Assembly: GCF_026626335.1 (NCBI RefSeq)
Contig: NZ_JAPNTZ010000022.1
Location: forward strand, 62,001-126,000
Source of the DNA: Paractinoplanes pyxinae
Lineage (GTDB): Bacteria > Actinomycetota > Actinomycetes > Mycobacteriales > Micromonosporaceae
Length of the DNA stretch: 64,000 nt
Direction: 5' to 3'
A program made the position numbers and the translations under genes. The notes beneath the pieces were generated by a model, which worked only from the letters and a program-made list of their open reading frames with translations, was not told the origin of the DNA and did not search any database. Positions 50,998-59,569 of the stretch are shown here, piece by piece (the stretch's first letter is position 1; each line of letters begins with the position of its first letter).

Positions 50998-52917
50998 GTG
51001 ACGCTACGGGGCCGTCTGACCACCGCGTTTTTGGTGGTCGTGCTCGGCCCGGTCCTGCTCGGGGCCATTTTCGTCGCCGTCACGGTCGCCGCGGTGAACC
51101 GGGATCGGAGCGCCGAGCGGCTTGACCATGCCACGGCCACGGTCCGCACCGGCATCGCGGCCACCTGCCGGCAACTGCAGGCCGCGGCCGACGCGGTGGC
51201 GGTGGTGCCCGCGCGGGACCGATCGGCGGTGGCCGACCAGCTGATCGCTCGCGGTCTGGCCACCAAGATCCAGATGGACGCTCCGGCCGGCGGACAGGAC
51301 TGCGCCCACCCGGCCGACGGGCCCGTCACCGCGATCGCGGCCCGCTCGGTCACCGGCGACCTCACCGTCACCGCGGGTCAGACGGTCGATCAGGACTTCC
51401 TCGAACGCTTGTCGGCGGCTGCCGGCGCGCGAGTCGCGCTGACCGGCCGGGACGGGGGCCGGGTGCTGACGCCCGAGCCCGGCCAGCCCCTTCCTCTCAC
51501 CCTCACGGTTCCCCAGAACAAACCGATTTTCCTGTACGTCGTACTGCTCGCCGTGGTTCTGTCGGTGGCCGTCGTCGCCGTGCTGGTCGCCCGCGGGCTG
51601 GCCCACTCGACCACCCGTCCGCTCGGCGAGCTGGCCTGGGCGGCCGGCCGGGTGGCCGACGGCGATCTGAACACGCGCGTCCCCATCCCGCACCCCGACG
51701 AGCTGGGCCGCCTGGCCGCCAGCTTCAACCGGATGACCCGGGAGCTGCAGGCCTACGTCCAGGCCCTGACCGCGAGCCGGGATCAGCTGCGCGGCCACCT
51801 CGCGATCCTCGGCGAGACCCTTTCCAGTACGCATGACCTGCACCGGATCCTGCAGGTCATCCTGCGGACGGCGCTGGCCGCCACCGGGGCCCGGGCCGGC
51901 CTGGTGCTGCTCATCGACCGCCCCGCCGGGCAGCTGGTCGCGCAGTGCGGCATCGGCCTGGCCGGTCGCTGGGACGTGCCCGACAGCGAGCTGCCCCAGC
52001 AGCGCCTGCCGCTCGGTGAGGGCGTGCTGGGCGGGGTCGCCGCGACCGGTGAACCGCGTCGTGGCCAGGGCGAACTCGCCTCGGCCGAGCCGCCCTGCCT
52101 GTCCTATGTGGCGGTGCCGATCTGCGCCCCGGGCATTCCCGAGGAGCCCGGCGACCCGGCGCCCTTCCCCGAGACGCTGGGTGTGCTGGCCCTCTACGAC
52201 CGGGTGGGCGGCGACCGGTTCGACGACTCCGACCTCAGCACGCTGCGCACTTTCGCCGGTCAGGCCGGGGTGGCCGTACACAATGTCCGGCTGCACGAGG
52301 AGGCGCAGCGGCTCTCGCTCACCGACCCGCTGACCGGGCTCTGGAACTACCGCTACCTGCACGAGTCGCTGCGCCGCGAGGTGGAGCGGGCCAGCCGCTT
52401 CGGGCGCATGCTGGCCGTGCTGGTGCTTGACCTCGACCACTTCAAGGACGTCAACGACACGTACGGGCACGCGGCCGGGGACGCGGTGCTGGGCGAGTTC
52501 GCCCGCCGCATCCGGGTCGGCCTGCGCGAGGTGGACGTGGCCTTCCGGCAGGGCGGTGAGGAGTTCGTGGTGCTGCTGCCCGAGACCGACGCGTACGGCG
52601 GAGCCATAGTCGCCGAACGTCTGGGCGCCGCCGTCCGCGACCACCCGGTGAGCTTCGACGGCCTCACAGTGCCGATCAGCGTCTCCATCGGAGTGGCGGT
52701 CTATCCGGAGCACGGTGAGAATTCACCGCAGGTGCTCGCGGCGGCCGACCGAGCCCTGTATGCGGCCAAAAACGCCGGACGCGACACATATCGGTTGGCC
52801 GAGCCCGCGGATGTGACGAAGTCGGGGGTTTCGCCAGGTGATCATGGTGGAGATTGTGATCCCGCGCCGGCCGTGCCCAGCGGGCCACGACCGCCGCAAC
52901 ACAGGCGTGGCCGATAG
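50998..52917 (+). CDS. Membrane diguanylate cyclase (HAMP-GAF-GGDEF)
   Basis: 639 aa. TM1 (about 9-30), periplasmic sensor region (about 35-175), TM2 (about 178-200), HAMP (about 201-255), GAF (about 275-450) and GGDEF (about 465-620). The active site reads RQGGEEFVVLLP, and the inhibitory RxxD I-site (REVD) stands five residues before it, so an active, product-inhibited c-di-GMP synthase is expected. GTG 50998 has GGGAGG 4 nt upstream; ATG 50956 is an alternative. Confidence 0.9.
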   Translation: MTLRGRLTTAFLVVVLGPVLLGAIFVAVTVAAVNRDRSAERLDHATATVRTGIAATCRQLQAAADAVAVVPARDRSAVADQLIARGLATKIQMDAPAGGQDCAHPADGPVTAIAARSVTGDLTVTAGQTVDQDFLERLSAAAGARVALTGRDGGRVLTPEPGQPLPLTLTVPQNKPIFLYVVLLAVVLSVAVVAVLVARGLAHSTTRPLGELAWAAGRVADGDLNTRVPIPHPDELGRLAASFNRMTRELQAYVQALTASRDQLRGHLAILGETLSSTHDLHRILQVILRTALAATGARAGLVLLIDRPAGQLVAQCGIGLAGRWDVPDSELPQQRLPLGEGVLGGVAATGEPRRGQGELASAEPPCLSYVAVPICAPGIPEEPGDPAPFPETLGVLALYDRVGGDRFDDSDLSTLRTFAGQAGVAVHNVRLHEEAQRLSLTDPLTGLWNYRYLHESLRREVERASRFGRMLAVLVLDLDHFKDVNDTYGHAAGDAVLGEFARRIRVGLREVDVAFRQGGEEFVVLLPETDAYGGAIVAERLGAAVRDHPVSFDGLTVPISVSIGVAVYPEHGENSPQVLAAADRALYAAKNAGRDTYRLAEPADVTKSGVSPGDHGGDCDPAPAVPSGPRPPQHRRGR

Positions 52918-52956
52918 TCTCGCGGCATAGCACGGGCACGACTGAGCGAAGGTGCG

Positions 52957-53874
52957 GTGACCTGGATGACCTCGAACGCGCACGAGTCCGGCCGGCGGGC
53001 GGTGAAGGCTGTCATCCCGGCGGCCGGCCTGGCGACCCGGTTCCTGCCGGCCACCAAGGCCGTGCCCAAGGAACTGCTGCCGGTCGTCGACCGGCCCGTG
53101 CTGCAGTACATCGTCGAGGAAGCGGCCGCCGCCGGCATCACCGACGTCCTGCTGGTCACCGGCCGGGGCAAGACGTCGATGGTCGACCACTTCGACCGCC
53201 GGCCCGACGTCGAGGACAGGCTCGAGAAGAAGGGCGACCACGAGCGGCTGGCCGCCGTACGCCGGACGAGCGAACTGGCCGACATCTACACCGTCCGCCA
53301 GGGCGAGGCGCTGGGCCTGGGCCACGCGGTGGGCACCGCTGCATCACACATCGGCGACCAGCCCTTCGCCGTGCTGCTCGGCGACGAGTTCGTCGAGCCG
53401 GACAAGCCACTGCTGCCCGACATGATCGATCTCCAGGCCCGTACGGGGGGAATTGTTCTGGCCCTGGGCGAGGTGAAGCCTGAAGAGACGTCGCGCTACG
53501 GCATCGCTGCCGTCTCGGCCGAGAACGACGGCGTGGTCGAGGTGACCGGGCTCGTCGAGAAGCCCGCCCCCGAGGAAGCGCCGAGCAACCTGGCCGTCCT
53601 GGGCCGCTACATCCTGCCGGCGAGCATCTTCGAGGCCATCAAGGACACCAAGCCCGGCAGCGGCGGCGAGATCCAGCTGACCGACGCCATGGCCCAGCTG
53701 CTGGCCGACGGCGTTCCCGTGCACGCCATCGTCTACCGCGGCCACCGCTACGACACCGGCATGCCGCTGGGCTACCTGCAGACGGTCGTGATGCTGGCGG
53801 CCAAGCGCGACGACCTGGGCGAGGAGTTCCGGAGCTGGCTGGCCGAGTTCGTCGCCGGCGGTGCGAGGGGATGA
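52957..53874 (+). CDS. galU: UTP-glucose-1-phosphate uridylyltransferase
   Basis: 305 aa. It makes UDP-glucose. Nucleotide-binding PAAGLATRFLPATKAVPKELLP, then VLLGDEFV, LVEKPAPEEAPSNLAVLGRYI and GGEIQLTDAM are all typical. GTG 52957 or ATG 52966 are both possible; TAGTCT at 52915 may be the -10. The stop overlaps glp by 4 nt (ATGA), so they are co-expressed. Confidence 0.94.
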   Translation: MTWMTSNAHESGRRAVKAVIPAAGLATRFLPATKAVPKELLPVVDRPVLQYIVEEAAAAGITDVLLVTGRGKTSMVDHFDRRPDVEDRLEKKGDHERLAAVRRTSELADIYTVRQGEALGLGHAVGTAASHIGDQPFAVLLGDEFVEPDKPLLPDMIDLQARTGGIVLALGEVKPEETSRYGIAAVSAENDGVVEVTGLVEKPAPEEAPSNLAVLGRYILPASIFEAIKDTKPGSGGEIQLTDAMAQLLADGVPVHAIVYRGHRYDTGMPLGYLQTVVMLAAKRDDLGEEFRSWLAEFVAGGARG

Positions 53875-55175
53875 CGGCCACGGCCGATGCCGAGGCGGCC
53901 GCCAACGAGCTGAAGCCTCTCGCCGAATACCTGGGCAGCGTGCTGCGCAGGCTCCGGGCGCTGCCTCCGCTCGACCTCGACCTCACCCAGGCCCACGGCA
54001 ACGTGCTGGCCAACGACGTGCTGGCGCCGCACCCCTACCCGGCCTTCGACCAGGCCGCGATCGACGGGTACGCGGCCCGCTGGGAAGACCTGTCCGGAGC
54101 CGGACGAGTCGGATCGCATCCGTCCCGGGGGTTCGAGGGCGGGCGGCCGGTGCGGCTCAACGTCGTAGGCGACCTCGGCGCGGCCAGCTGGCGGCCGGTG
54201 CGCATCAACCCCGGCACCTGCTTCTCGGTGGCCGCGGGGGCGCCGCTGCCGATCGGCGCCGACGTGGTCGTCCCCGTGCACTGGACCGATCAGGGCATGG
54301 CCGCGGTCGAGATCCTGCACGCGCCGAAGCGTGGTTCGGGCGTACGCCGGGCCGGTGACGAAATAGCGTCCGGGCAGGTGCTGGCGCCGGCCGGGGCCTA
54401 CGTCACGCCGCCCATGGTGGCCACCTTCGCCGCCTCCGGCATCGGGCACGTCGTGGTGCGGCCCAGCCCCCGCGTCGTGGTCGTGGCCACCGGCGACGAA
54501 CTGGTCGACGTGGGCCGGCCCAGCCAGCCCGGGCAGGTGGTCGACGCCAACTCGCACGCGCTGACGGCCGCCGCGGTCGAAGCGGGCGCCCTGGCGTACC
54601 GGATCGGCATCTGCGACGACGACCCGGAAGGCCTGCGCGGCCTGCTGGAGGACCAGACCCTGCGGGCCGACCTGATCATCACCACCGGCGGCACCGGCAC
54701 CGGCCCGGGCGACATGCTGCGGCGGGTGCTCTCCCGCCGCGACCCGGGCCGGGGCACCGTGGAGTTCACCGACGTCGCGCTCTGCCCGGGCACCACGCTG
54801 GGCTTCGGCACCGTCGGCGGCGAAGAGGTGCCGGTCGTGTGCCTGCCCGGCGAGCCCGGGGCCGCACTCATCGGCTTCGAAGTGCTCGCCCGCCCGGTCA
54901 TCCAGCTGCTGGCCGGGGCCGAACCGGTGTTCCGGCCCAGCGTCAAGGCCCACCTGCTCGAGACGGTGTCGTCGCCCGGCGGCCTGCGCGAGTTCCGGCC
55001 GGCCCACGTGGCGGAGCGGCGCGGCGGCGGACATACGGTGCAACCGCTGGCCGGCGGGCCGTACACTCTCTCCGGCCTGGCCGAGGCCAACGGACTGCTG
55101 GTGCTCGGCGAACGGGTCACCACGGCGGCCGCCGGCTCGACCGTTGACGTGCTGTTACTCGACCGGAGGCGATGA
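53871..55175 (+). CDS. glp: Gephyrin-like molybdotransferase Glp (MoeA family)
   Basis: 434 aa, MoeA fold: domain with FDQAAIDGYAARW, MPT-binding ITTGGTGTGPGDMLRRVL and VCLPGEPGAALIGF, and C-terminal beta domain. The family inserts Mo into molybdopterin, but in Corynebacterium the copy beside glpR moonlights by binding FtsZ and the membrane receptor GlpR in cell division. Here galU-glp-rimJ-glpR are contiguous, which favours that group. It overlaps galU and the acetyltransferase by about 4 nt each. Confidence 0.88.
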   Translation: MTATADAEAAANELKPLAEYLGSVLRRLRALPPLDLDLTQAHGNVLANDVLAPHPYPAFDQAAIDGYAARWEDLSGAGRVGSHPSRGFEGGRPVRLNVVGDLGAASWRPVRINPGTCFSVAAGAPLPIGADVVVPVHWTDQGMAAVEILHAPKRGSGVRRAGDEIASGQVLAPAGAYVTPPMVATFAASGIGHVVVRPSPRVVVVATGDELVDVGRPSQPGQVVDANSHALTAAAVEAGALAYRIGICDDDPEGLRGLLEDQTLRADLIITTGGTGTGPGDMLRRVLSRRDPGRGTVEFTDVALCPGTTLGFGTVGGEEVPVVCLPGEPGAALIGFEVLARPVIQLLAGAEPVFRPSVKAHLLETVSSPGGLREFRPAHVAERRGGGHTVQPLAGGPYTLSGLAEANGLLVLGERVTTAAAGSTVDVLLLDRRR

Positions 55176-55792
55176 TGCTGGGGTCCACACCCGGATGGCC
55201 CGCCGTGCTGGCGGACGGTCCGGTGGTGTTGCGGCCCTACAAGCGGGGTGACGGCCGGGCCTGGTCCGAGGTGCGCATCGCGAACCAGAAGTGGCTCGCC
55301 CCCTGGGAATCGGCGCCGCCCGGTCCCTGGTCCGAGATGAACTCCACGCGCGCCTACAGCTACGTCTACCAGGACATGCGGCGGTCGGCCCGGCGCGGCG
55401 AAAGCATGCCCTTCGCGGTCTGCTACAACGACCAGCTGGTCGGCCACCTCAACCTGGGCAACATCGTGCGACGGGCCTTCAGTTCGGCGTACGCGGGATA
55501 CTGGGTCGACCATCGGGTGGCCGGCCGTGGCGTCATCCCGACCGCCCTCGCGCTCGCCGTCGATCACGCCTTCGGCCCCGGCGGCCTGCACCGCATCGAG
55601 GTCAACATCCGGCCCGAGAACCACCCGTCCCGCCGCGTGGTCGAGAAGCTGGGCTTCCGCGAGGAGGCGTACCACCAGCGCTACATGCACATCGACGGCA
55701 CTTGGCGCGATCATCTTGGATATGCCCTGACCAGCGAGGAAATCGCGGCCGAGGGCGGCCTGATGGCCCGGTGGCGGCGCGTGCGGGCCTGA
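55172..55792 (+). CDS. RimJ/RimL-family N-acetyltransferase
   Basis: 206 aa. GNAT fold with VVLRPYKRGDGRAWSEVR, motif A VDHRVAGRGVIPTALALAVD, HRIEVNIRPENHPSRRVVEKLGF and a C-terminal YMHIDGTWRDHLGYALT, as in the ribosomal-protein acetyltransferase group. Overlap with glp by ATGATG makes the exact start 55172 or 55175. Substrate unknown. Confidence 0.9.
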   Translation: MMLGSTPGWPAVLADGPVVLRPYKRGDGRAWSEVRIANQKWLAPWESAPPGPWSEMNSTRAYSYVYQDMRRSARRGESMPFAVCYNDQLVGHLNLGNIVRRAFSSAYAGYWVDHRVAGRGVIPTALALAVDHAFGPGGLHRIEVNIRPENHPSRRVVEKLGFREEAYHQRYMHIDGTWRDHLGYALTSEEIAAEGGLMARWRRVRA

Positions 55793-55948
55793 CCCCCGTT
55801 GTGCCGAATGATCCTTACGCCCGACACGCCCGGCGCGTCGAGCATGTTTCCGCAGCTCGCGCCCGTAGCCTCGGGGAGATTGGGTCTTGCGGTCCGCCAC
55901 CGTAGACGTGTAATGGCGGGCCGCCCGTAGCTGACGGGAGGGGTGAGG

Positions 55949-56677
55949 GTGCCGACCTCGGTGCTCCTCGCCGTCCTCGCCGCGGCCGGACTGCTCGCCC
56001 TCGCACCGGCGCTCGTTCGCCGGTACGACGCCACCGAGCGGCTCGCCGCGGAGCGGGCGTCGTCGACGGCGAGGGTGCTGCAGCGCCACCGCCGTCGTCG
56101 CACTGTGCCCGGACGCCGACCGATCAACCCTGGACGCCTGGTCACGGTTACGGTTCCCGCGGTCACGGAAAAGCCACAGCGCCGCCTGCGCCTGGTCACA
56201 CCCGGCCGCCGCCCGGCCCGGCGCGCGCCGCAGCGCCGGCACACCCCGGCGGTCGTCCGCCGCCGCCGGGTCTTCGCCGCGCTGCTGCTGCTCAACGTCA
56301 TCGAGCTGATCGGCGTGGCGGCGGTCGGACCCGGCTTCTGGATCGGCTTCGCGGTGACCGGCATGCTGCTCGCCTTCGACCTGGTGCACCTGCGCAACCG
56401 GGCCCTGGCCGACCGCCGCCGGCGCCGCATCGAGGCCCGCGAGGCGGCATGGCTGGCCGCCCAGCAGGCCATGGTCCGCCGGGAACAGGCCCGGCGAGCA
56501 CGCGACCGCCGCGAGAAGCAGAAGCAACTGGCCGCCCAGCGGGAAGCCGCCCGCCGCACGGCCATGGGCCTGGACCGCGACGAGCCACCGGCCGCCGCGC
56601 CGTCGGTCTACTACCGCCGGGCCGGAGGGTTGCGCGGGCGGGCCTACGAGGCAGGCGGACGGCACCACACCGCATAG
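55949..56677 (+). CDS. glpR: Gephyrin-like molybdotransferase receptor GlpR
   Basis: 242 aa. The N-terminal helix (SVLLAVLAAAGLLALAPALV), an Arg-rich cytoplasmic segment, two closely spaced membrane helices (about 108-145, VFAALLLLNVIELIGVAAVG and FWIGFAVTGMLLAFDLVHL) and a long basic coiled-coil tail ending near VYYRRAGG. Position two genes after glp and this layout match GlpR of corynebacteria, the membrane partner of Glp at the division site. GTG 55949 has GGGAGG 7 nt upstream; GTG 55943 is too close to it. Confidence 0.75.
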   Translation: MPTSVLLAVLAAAGLLALAPALVRRYDATERLAAERASSTARVLQRHRRRRTVPGRRPINPGRLVTVTVPAVTEKPQRRLRLVTPGRRPARRAPQRRHTPAVVRRRRVFAALLLLNVIELIGVAAVGPGFWIGFAVTGMLLAFDLVHLRNRALADRRRRRIEAREAAWLAAQQAMVRREQARRARDRREKQKQLAAQREAARRTAMGLDRDEPPAAAPSVYYRRAGGLRGRAYEAGGRHHTA

Positions 56678-56756
56678 GTGGGGCCGGTTCGCGACGCGAG
56701 TCCGGAACCTGTTAATGTTGCTGCGGTTCCCCGGACAACTGTCCGAGGGCTGGTAA

Positions 56757-56830
56757 GGGGCTGTGGCGCAGTCTGGTAGCGCACCTCGTTCGCATCGAGG
56801 GGGTCTGGGGTTCAAATCCCCACAGCTCCA
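56757..56830 (+). tRNA. tRNA-Ala (anticodon CGC)
   Basis: A full cloverleaf can be drawn: acceptor GGGGCTG/CAGCTCC with the G3-U70 pair that marks alanine, D stem GCGC/GCGC, anticodon stem CCTCG/CGAGG with loop TTCGCAT (anticodon CGC, reading GCG), and T stem TGGGG/CCCCA with loop TTCAAAT. The discriminator base is A and CCA is not encoded. Confidence 0.93.
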
Positions 56831-56838
56831 CGAGTCGA

Positions 56839-56877
56839 AGGCGACCTTGTCCGCGGAAAGCGCGGACCTGGTCGCCT
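56839..56877 (+). terminator. Terminator hairpin of the tRNA gene
   Basis: AGGCGACC-TT-GTCCGCG-GAAAG-CGCGGAC-CT-GGTCGCCT: two perfect stems of 8 and 7 bp separated by a 2x2 internal loop, starting 8 nt after the tRNA. Downstream is an AT-rich CATAT. Confidence 0.75.
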
Positions 56878-56890
56878 CGTCATATCTGCT

Positions 56891-56968
56891 CAGGGGGCCG
56901 AGCCCCCTGAAACCCCACGTTGCGGCTGGCGTCTGCTGGGCGGGTGGTTCGGCAGGGCTAGCGCCCTG
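56891..56968 (+). repeat. Two related hairpins after the tRNA
   Basis: CAGGGGGC-CGA-GCCCCCTG (56891-56909) and CAGGGC-TAGC-GCCCTG (56953-56968), each followed by GAAA(A)CCC. The shared layout suggests two diverged copies of one short interspersed element rather than unrelated terminators. Confidence 0.45.
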
Positions 56969-56992
56969 AAAACCCAGGCGGCGGTGAAGGCC

Positions 56993-57029
56993 GTGACGTT
57001 GCGGGGTGCGACTTTACGATTCATTCGTG
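56993..57029 (+). promoter_or_regulatory. Leaderless promoter of the 57027 gene
   Basis: -35-like GTGACG (56993-56998), 16-nt spacer, -10 TACGAT (57015-57020), 6 nt, GTG 57027. Confidence 0.5.
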
Positions 57030-57461
57030 TCGTTTACTGATTACTTCTTGGCGCCTGGTGACAGCATTGCGGTCACTGCGGCTGATGACGGGGGGCCCGT
57101 CTCCACCGAGCTGCCGACGGTCGAGGCTAAGCACATCGATCCTGTGGTCAACATGGGGAATCTCGAGTCCGTGCTGACCGGGGTCCCGTACGACGTCGTC
57201 CTGGCGCAGCCGCGGCACGGCAAGGCGGTCACTGACGTTTCCGGCGAGGTGGAGCACGTCGTCGTCGCCGTGACCGACACCTTGCGGGACGCCTTGGCTG
57301 CCGCGTCCCACGACACTCTCTACGACGCCGCGGTGCGGCTGGCTGCCACCGAGGAACTGGCCGGCTTCGAGCCCGCCGGCATCGCCGACTTTCTGCATCG
57401 CCTGGCGGCGCTTGCTCGGCGGGCGGACGGGTGGCACCTCTACTGCTATTGGTCGCTTTAG
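57027..57461 (+). CDS. Conserved hypothetical protein
   Basis: 144 aa, beginning MSFTDYFLAPGDSIAVTAAD; mixed alpha/beta, soluble, without recognised motifs. It ends ADGWHLYCYWSL. GTG 57027 is chosen for its leaderless -10; a start at 57006 would place the promoter inside the gene. The stop overlaps the convergent gene by 4 nt (TTAG). It looks like small actinobacterial hypotheticals but I cannot name a family. Confidence 0.65.
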   Translation: MSFTDYFLAPGDSIAVTAADDGGPVSTELPTVEAKHIDPVVNMGNLESVLTGVPYDVVLAQPRHGKAVTDVSGEVEHVVVAVTDTLRDALAAASHDTLYDAAVRLAATEELAGFEPAGIADFLHRLAALARRADGWHLYCYWSL

Positions 57462-57772
57462 CGTTTCGGGTCGTCCGGCGGTGGGGGGTCGAAGGTCAGC
57501 GTCAACGTGCTTCGGTAGGCGGCGCTGGGCTGCGAGGTTGTGATGCGGTCGACGGGGTCGCGGTCGGCCGGCCAGAAGCGGAGGGCGCGGAACGTGTAGC
57601 CGTCCTGGTGGGCCGGTTCCCACTCCAGTCGGACCGGCAGGCCGGGCGTGAACGGGGGCTCGCCGGCGGCGGCGCTGAAGTGGGCCCAGCAACCGCCGGG
57701 GGTGTGGGGGGAGTCGATGACGCCCCAGCCCTCGTCCTCGTTCCAGACGCGGATCGTTCCGAGGTCGGCCAT
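57458..57772 (-). CDS. Cold-shock-domain-like protein
   Basis: 104 aa. The N-terminal 65 residues resemble a cold-shock OB fold: GTIRVWNEDEGWGVIDS corresponds to the RNP1 region and GCWAHFSAAAG to RNP2, though the aromatic RNP residues are altered. A polar Pro-rich tail follows. Nucleic-acid binding is inferred. ATG 57772 rather than 57793 because the domain begins at once. Confidence 0.7.
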   Translation of the reverse strand: MADLGTIRVWNEDEGWGVIDSPHTPGGCWAHFSAAAGEPPFTPGLPVRLEWEPAHQDGYTFRALRFWPADRDPVDRITTSQPSAAYRSTLTLTFDPPPPDDPKR

Positions 57773-57789
57773 GCCGGAATCCTTGGGCG

Positions 57790-58566
57790 TCACCAGACGG
57801 TCCAGCCTCCGTCGACCACGACGTTCGTGCCGGTGGTGTAGCTGGAACGCGGGGACGCCAGGTAGAGAACCGTTGTGGCGATCTCGGTGGCGTCGCCGAC
57901 CCGGCCCAGAGGGGTCTGCTGGGCCAGGCGGGCCAGCAGGGCCGGATCGCCGCCCTCGCCGGGGAACGGGCCGGGCGTCACGCAGTTGACCCGGATGCCG
58001 GACGGGCCCAGCTCGACCGCCGCGTAGCGGGTGAGCTGCACCAAGCCGGCCTTGACGGCGCCGTAGTAGGGCGGGTTGCCCGCCTCGGGGGTGTCGTACA
58101 GCTGCGGCTTGGGGCTGACCACGCCGTACATCGAAGCCACGTTGATGATCGACGGGGAGCCGTCGGTGGCCTCCAGCAGGTCGCGGGTGGCGTCCAGCAG
58201 GCGCTGGAACGCACCCAGCGCCAGATCGGCCGCCGCCAGGTAGTCGGACGGCGTCGACGACCGCAGCGAGCCGCCCTTGCCGACGTGCGCGTTGTGCACC
58301 AGCACGTCCAGCCGGCCCTGCTCCTCGCGCAGGCGGGCGCCGAGCGCGGCCACGTCCTCGTCGACGGTGACGTCGCAGCGCGCGGCCCGGCAGCGGTCGC
58401 CCAGCTTCTCGGCCAGGGCGTCGAGGCGGCCCTGGTCGCGGCCGACCAGATAGGTGATCGCGCCCGCCCCGGCCAGGGCCTCGGCCATCACCTGGCCCAG
58501 GCGGCCGGTCGCGCCGGTCACCACGGCCACCCGCCCGCTCAGGCCGAACAGGTCTTCGAGATTCAT
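57790..58566 (-). CDS. Short-chain dehydrogenase/reductase
   Basis: 258 aa. Cofactor motif VVTGATGRLGQVMAEAL, VLVHNAHVG in place of NNAG, catalytic Ser in INVASMYG, Tyr-x3-Lys in PYYGAVKAG, and TTGTNVVVDGGWTVW at the end. This SDR type is often met in sugar (e.g. nonulosonic acid) or cell-surface clusters. Its ATG overlaps the stop of the upstream aldo/keto reductase (ATGA), so they act together. Confidence 0.87.
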   Translation of the reverse strand: MNLEDLFGLSGRVAVVTGATGRLGQVMAEALAGAGAITYLVGRDQGRLDALAEKLGDRCRAARCDVTVDEDVAALGARLREEQGRLDVLVHNAHVGKGGSLRSSTPSDYLAAADLALGAFQRLLDATRDLLEATDGSPSIINVASMYGVVSPKPQLYDTPEAGNPPYYGAVKAGLVQLTRYAAVELGPSGIRVNCVTPGPFPGEGGDPALLARLAQQTPLGRVGDATEIATTVLYLASPRSSYTTGTNVVVDGGWTVW

Positions 58567-59456
58567 GCGTTCCACCGGCTGGGGTCGAGCAGCGCCACCG
58601 GCATCTCGGGCAGCGCGGCCAGCGCCTGCTCCCGTTCGGCGTCGGTCAGCGGCTTGCGGCTGATCAGGTCGGCGTTGCGGCGCAGCTGGTCCTCGGTCTC
58701 GGCGCCCACGACGAGCGAGGTGACCCAGGGCAGCGACAGCAGATAGGCCAGGCACAGGTCCGTACGGTCCTCGCGCCCGAACTCGACGGCCAGGCGGTCG
58801 AGGGTGGCGACCACGGCGTCGCGCTCGGCGTCGGGCAGGTGCGGCCACTTCACGGTGCTGCCCGCGGCGAGCAGCCCCTGCAGGTAGGCGCTGCGAACGG
58901 TGACCACGATGTCCGGGACCTCGATGGAAAGCCACCGCTTGTCGAGGATGTTGCAGGGCAGCTGGACATAGCCCAGGTCGGGCAGCGTGAGCACCTGGCG
59001 CAGCTCGTCCGGGGACTGCACCGACACCCCGATCCGGTCGGCCTCGCCCGCCTCCAGGAGAGCCCGCAGGTCGGACCACCCGGCGGAAGCGTCGGCCGCG
59101 CGGTGCAGCAGCACAGTCAGCGGCCCCTCGACCCTCAACATAGAGCGGCTGGTGGCCAGGCTTTCGCGTACGGAAGCACCCGGCCCGATCTTGGTGATGA
59201 CGGACAGGCCGAGCCCGGGCAGCGCGGCCCCCAGCCGGCGCTCGCTCTCGCCGTACGCCCGGGCGGTGTCGACGTGGGTGACGCCGAGGTCGCGGGCCGC
59301 GGTCAGCATGCGCACGGTGGCGTCGTCGTCCGGCACGCCGGTGCGGTTGGCGATGCCGTACGCCCCACCGAGCTGAGCCGTGCCCAGAACCAGCGCCGAC
59401 TGGCGGTAGGCGCCCCGCGCCCGGACCGGCACGACCGGCCCCGCCTGGTCTTTCAT
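58563..59456 (-). CDS. Aldo/keto reductase
   Basis: 297 aa. LGTAQLGGAYGIANRTG at the start, then the catalytic tetrad Asp and Tyr in HVDTARAYGESE, Lys in VITKIG and His in VLLHRA; C-terminal SLVVGAETEDQLRRN binds the cofactor. ATG 59456 has GGAGGG 6 nt upstream. Paired with the SDR behind it; a joint role in modifying a surface sugar is inferred, not shown. Confidence 0.87.
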   Translation of the reverse strand: MKDQAGPVVPVRARGAYRQSALVLGTAQLGGAYGIANRTGVPDDDATVRMLTAARDLGVTHVDTARAYGESERRLGAALPGLGLSVITKIGPGASVRESLATSRSMLRVEGPLTVLLHRAADASAGWSDLRALLEAGEADRIGVSVQSPDELRQVLTLPDLGYVQLPCNILDKRWLSIEVPDIVVTVRSAYLQGLLAAGSTVKWPHLPDAERDAVVATLDRLAVEFGREDRTDLCLAYLLSLPWVTSLVVGAETEDQLRRNADLISRKPLTDAEREQALAALPEMPVALLDPSRWNA

Positions 59457-59569
59457 CAGTTGCCCTCCGCCGGCGCCGACGCCGTTAGTTGATATCTCTT
59501 CCGATCGGTACAATCGCACGCCGTACGCCCCGAACGTATCGCCCACCGCTGCGCTGTCTGGATGAGGGT

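Noticed and set aside
54398-56815. 805-codon open frame antisense to glp, rimJ and glpR
   Set aside because: It covers three well-supported genes and the start of the tRNA, and shows no domain or start signal.
56757-57461. Integrative element at the tRNA-Ala gene
   Set aside because: No integrase, and no duplicated tRNA 3' end was seen downstream within the window.
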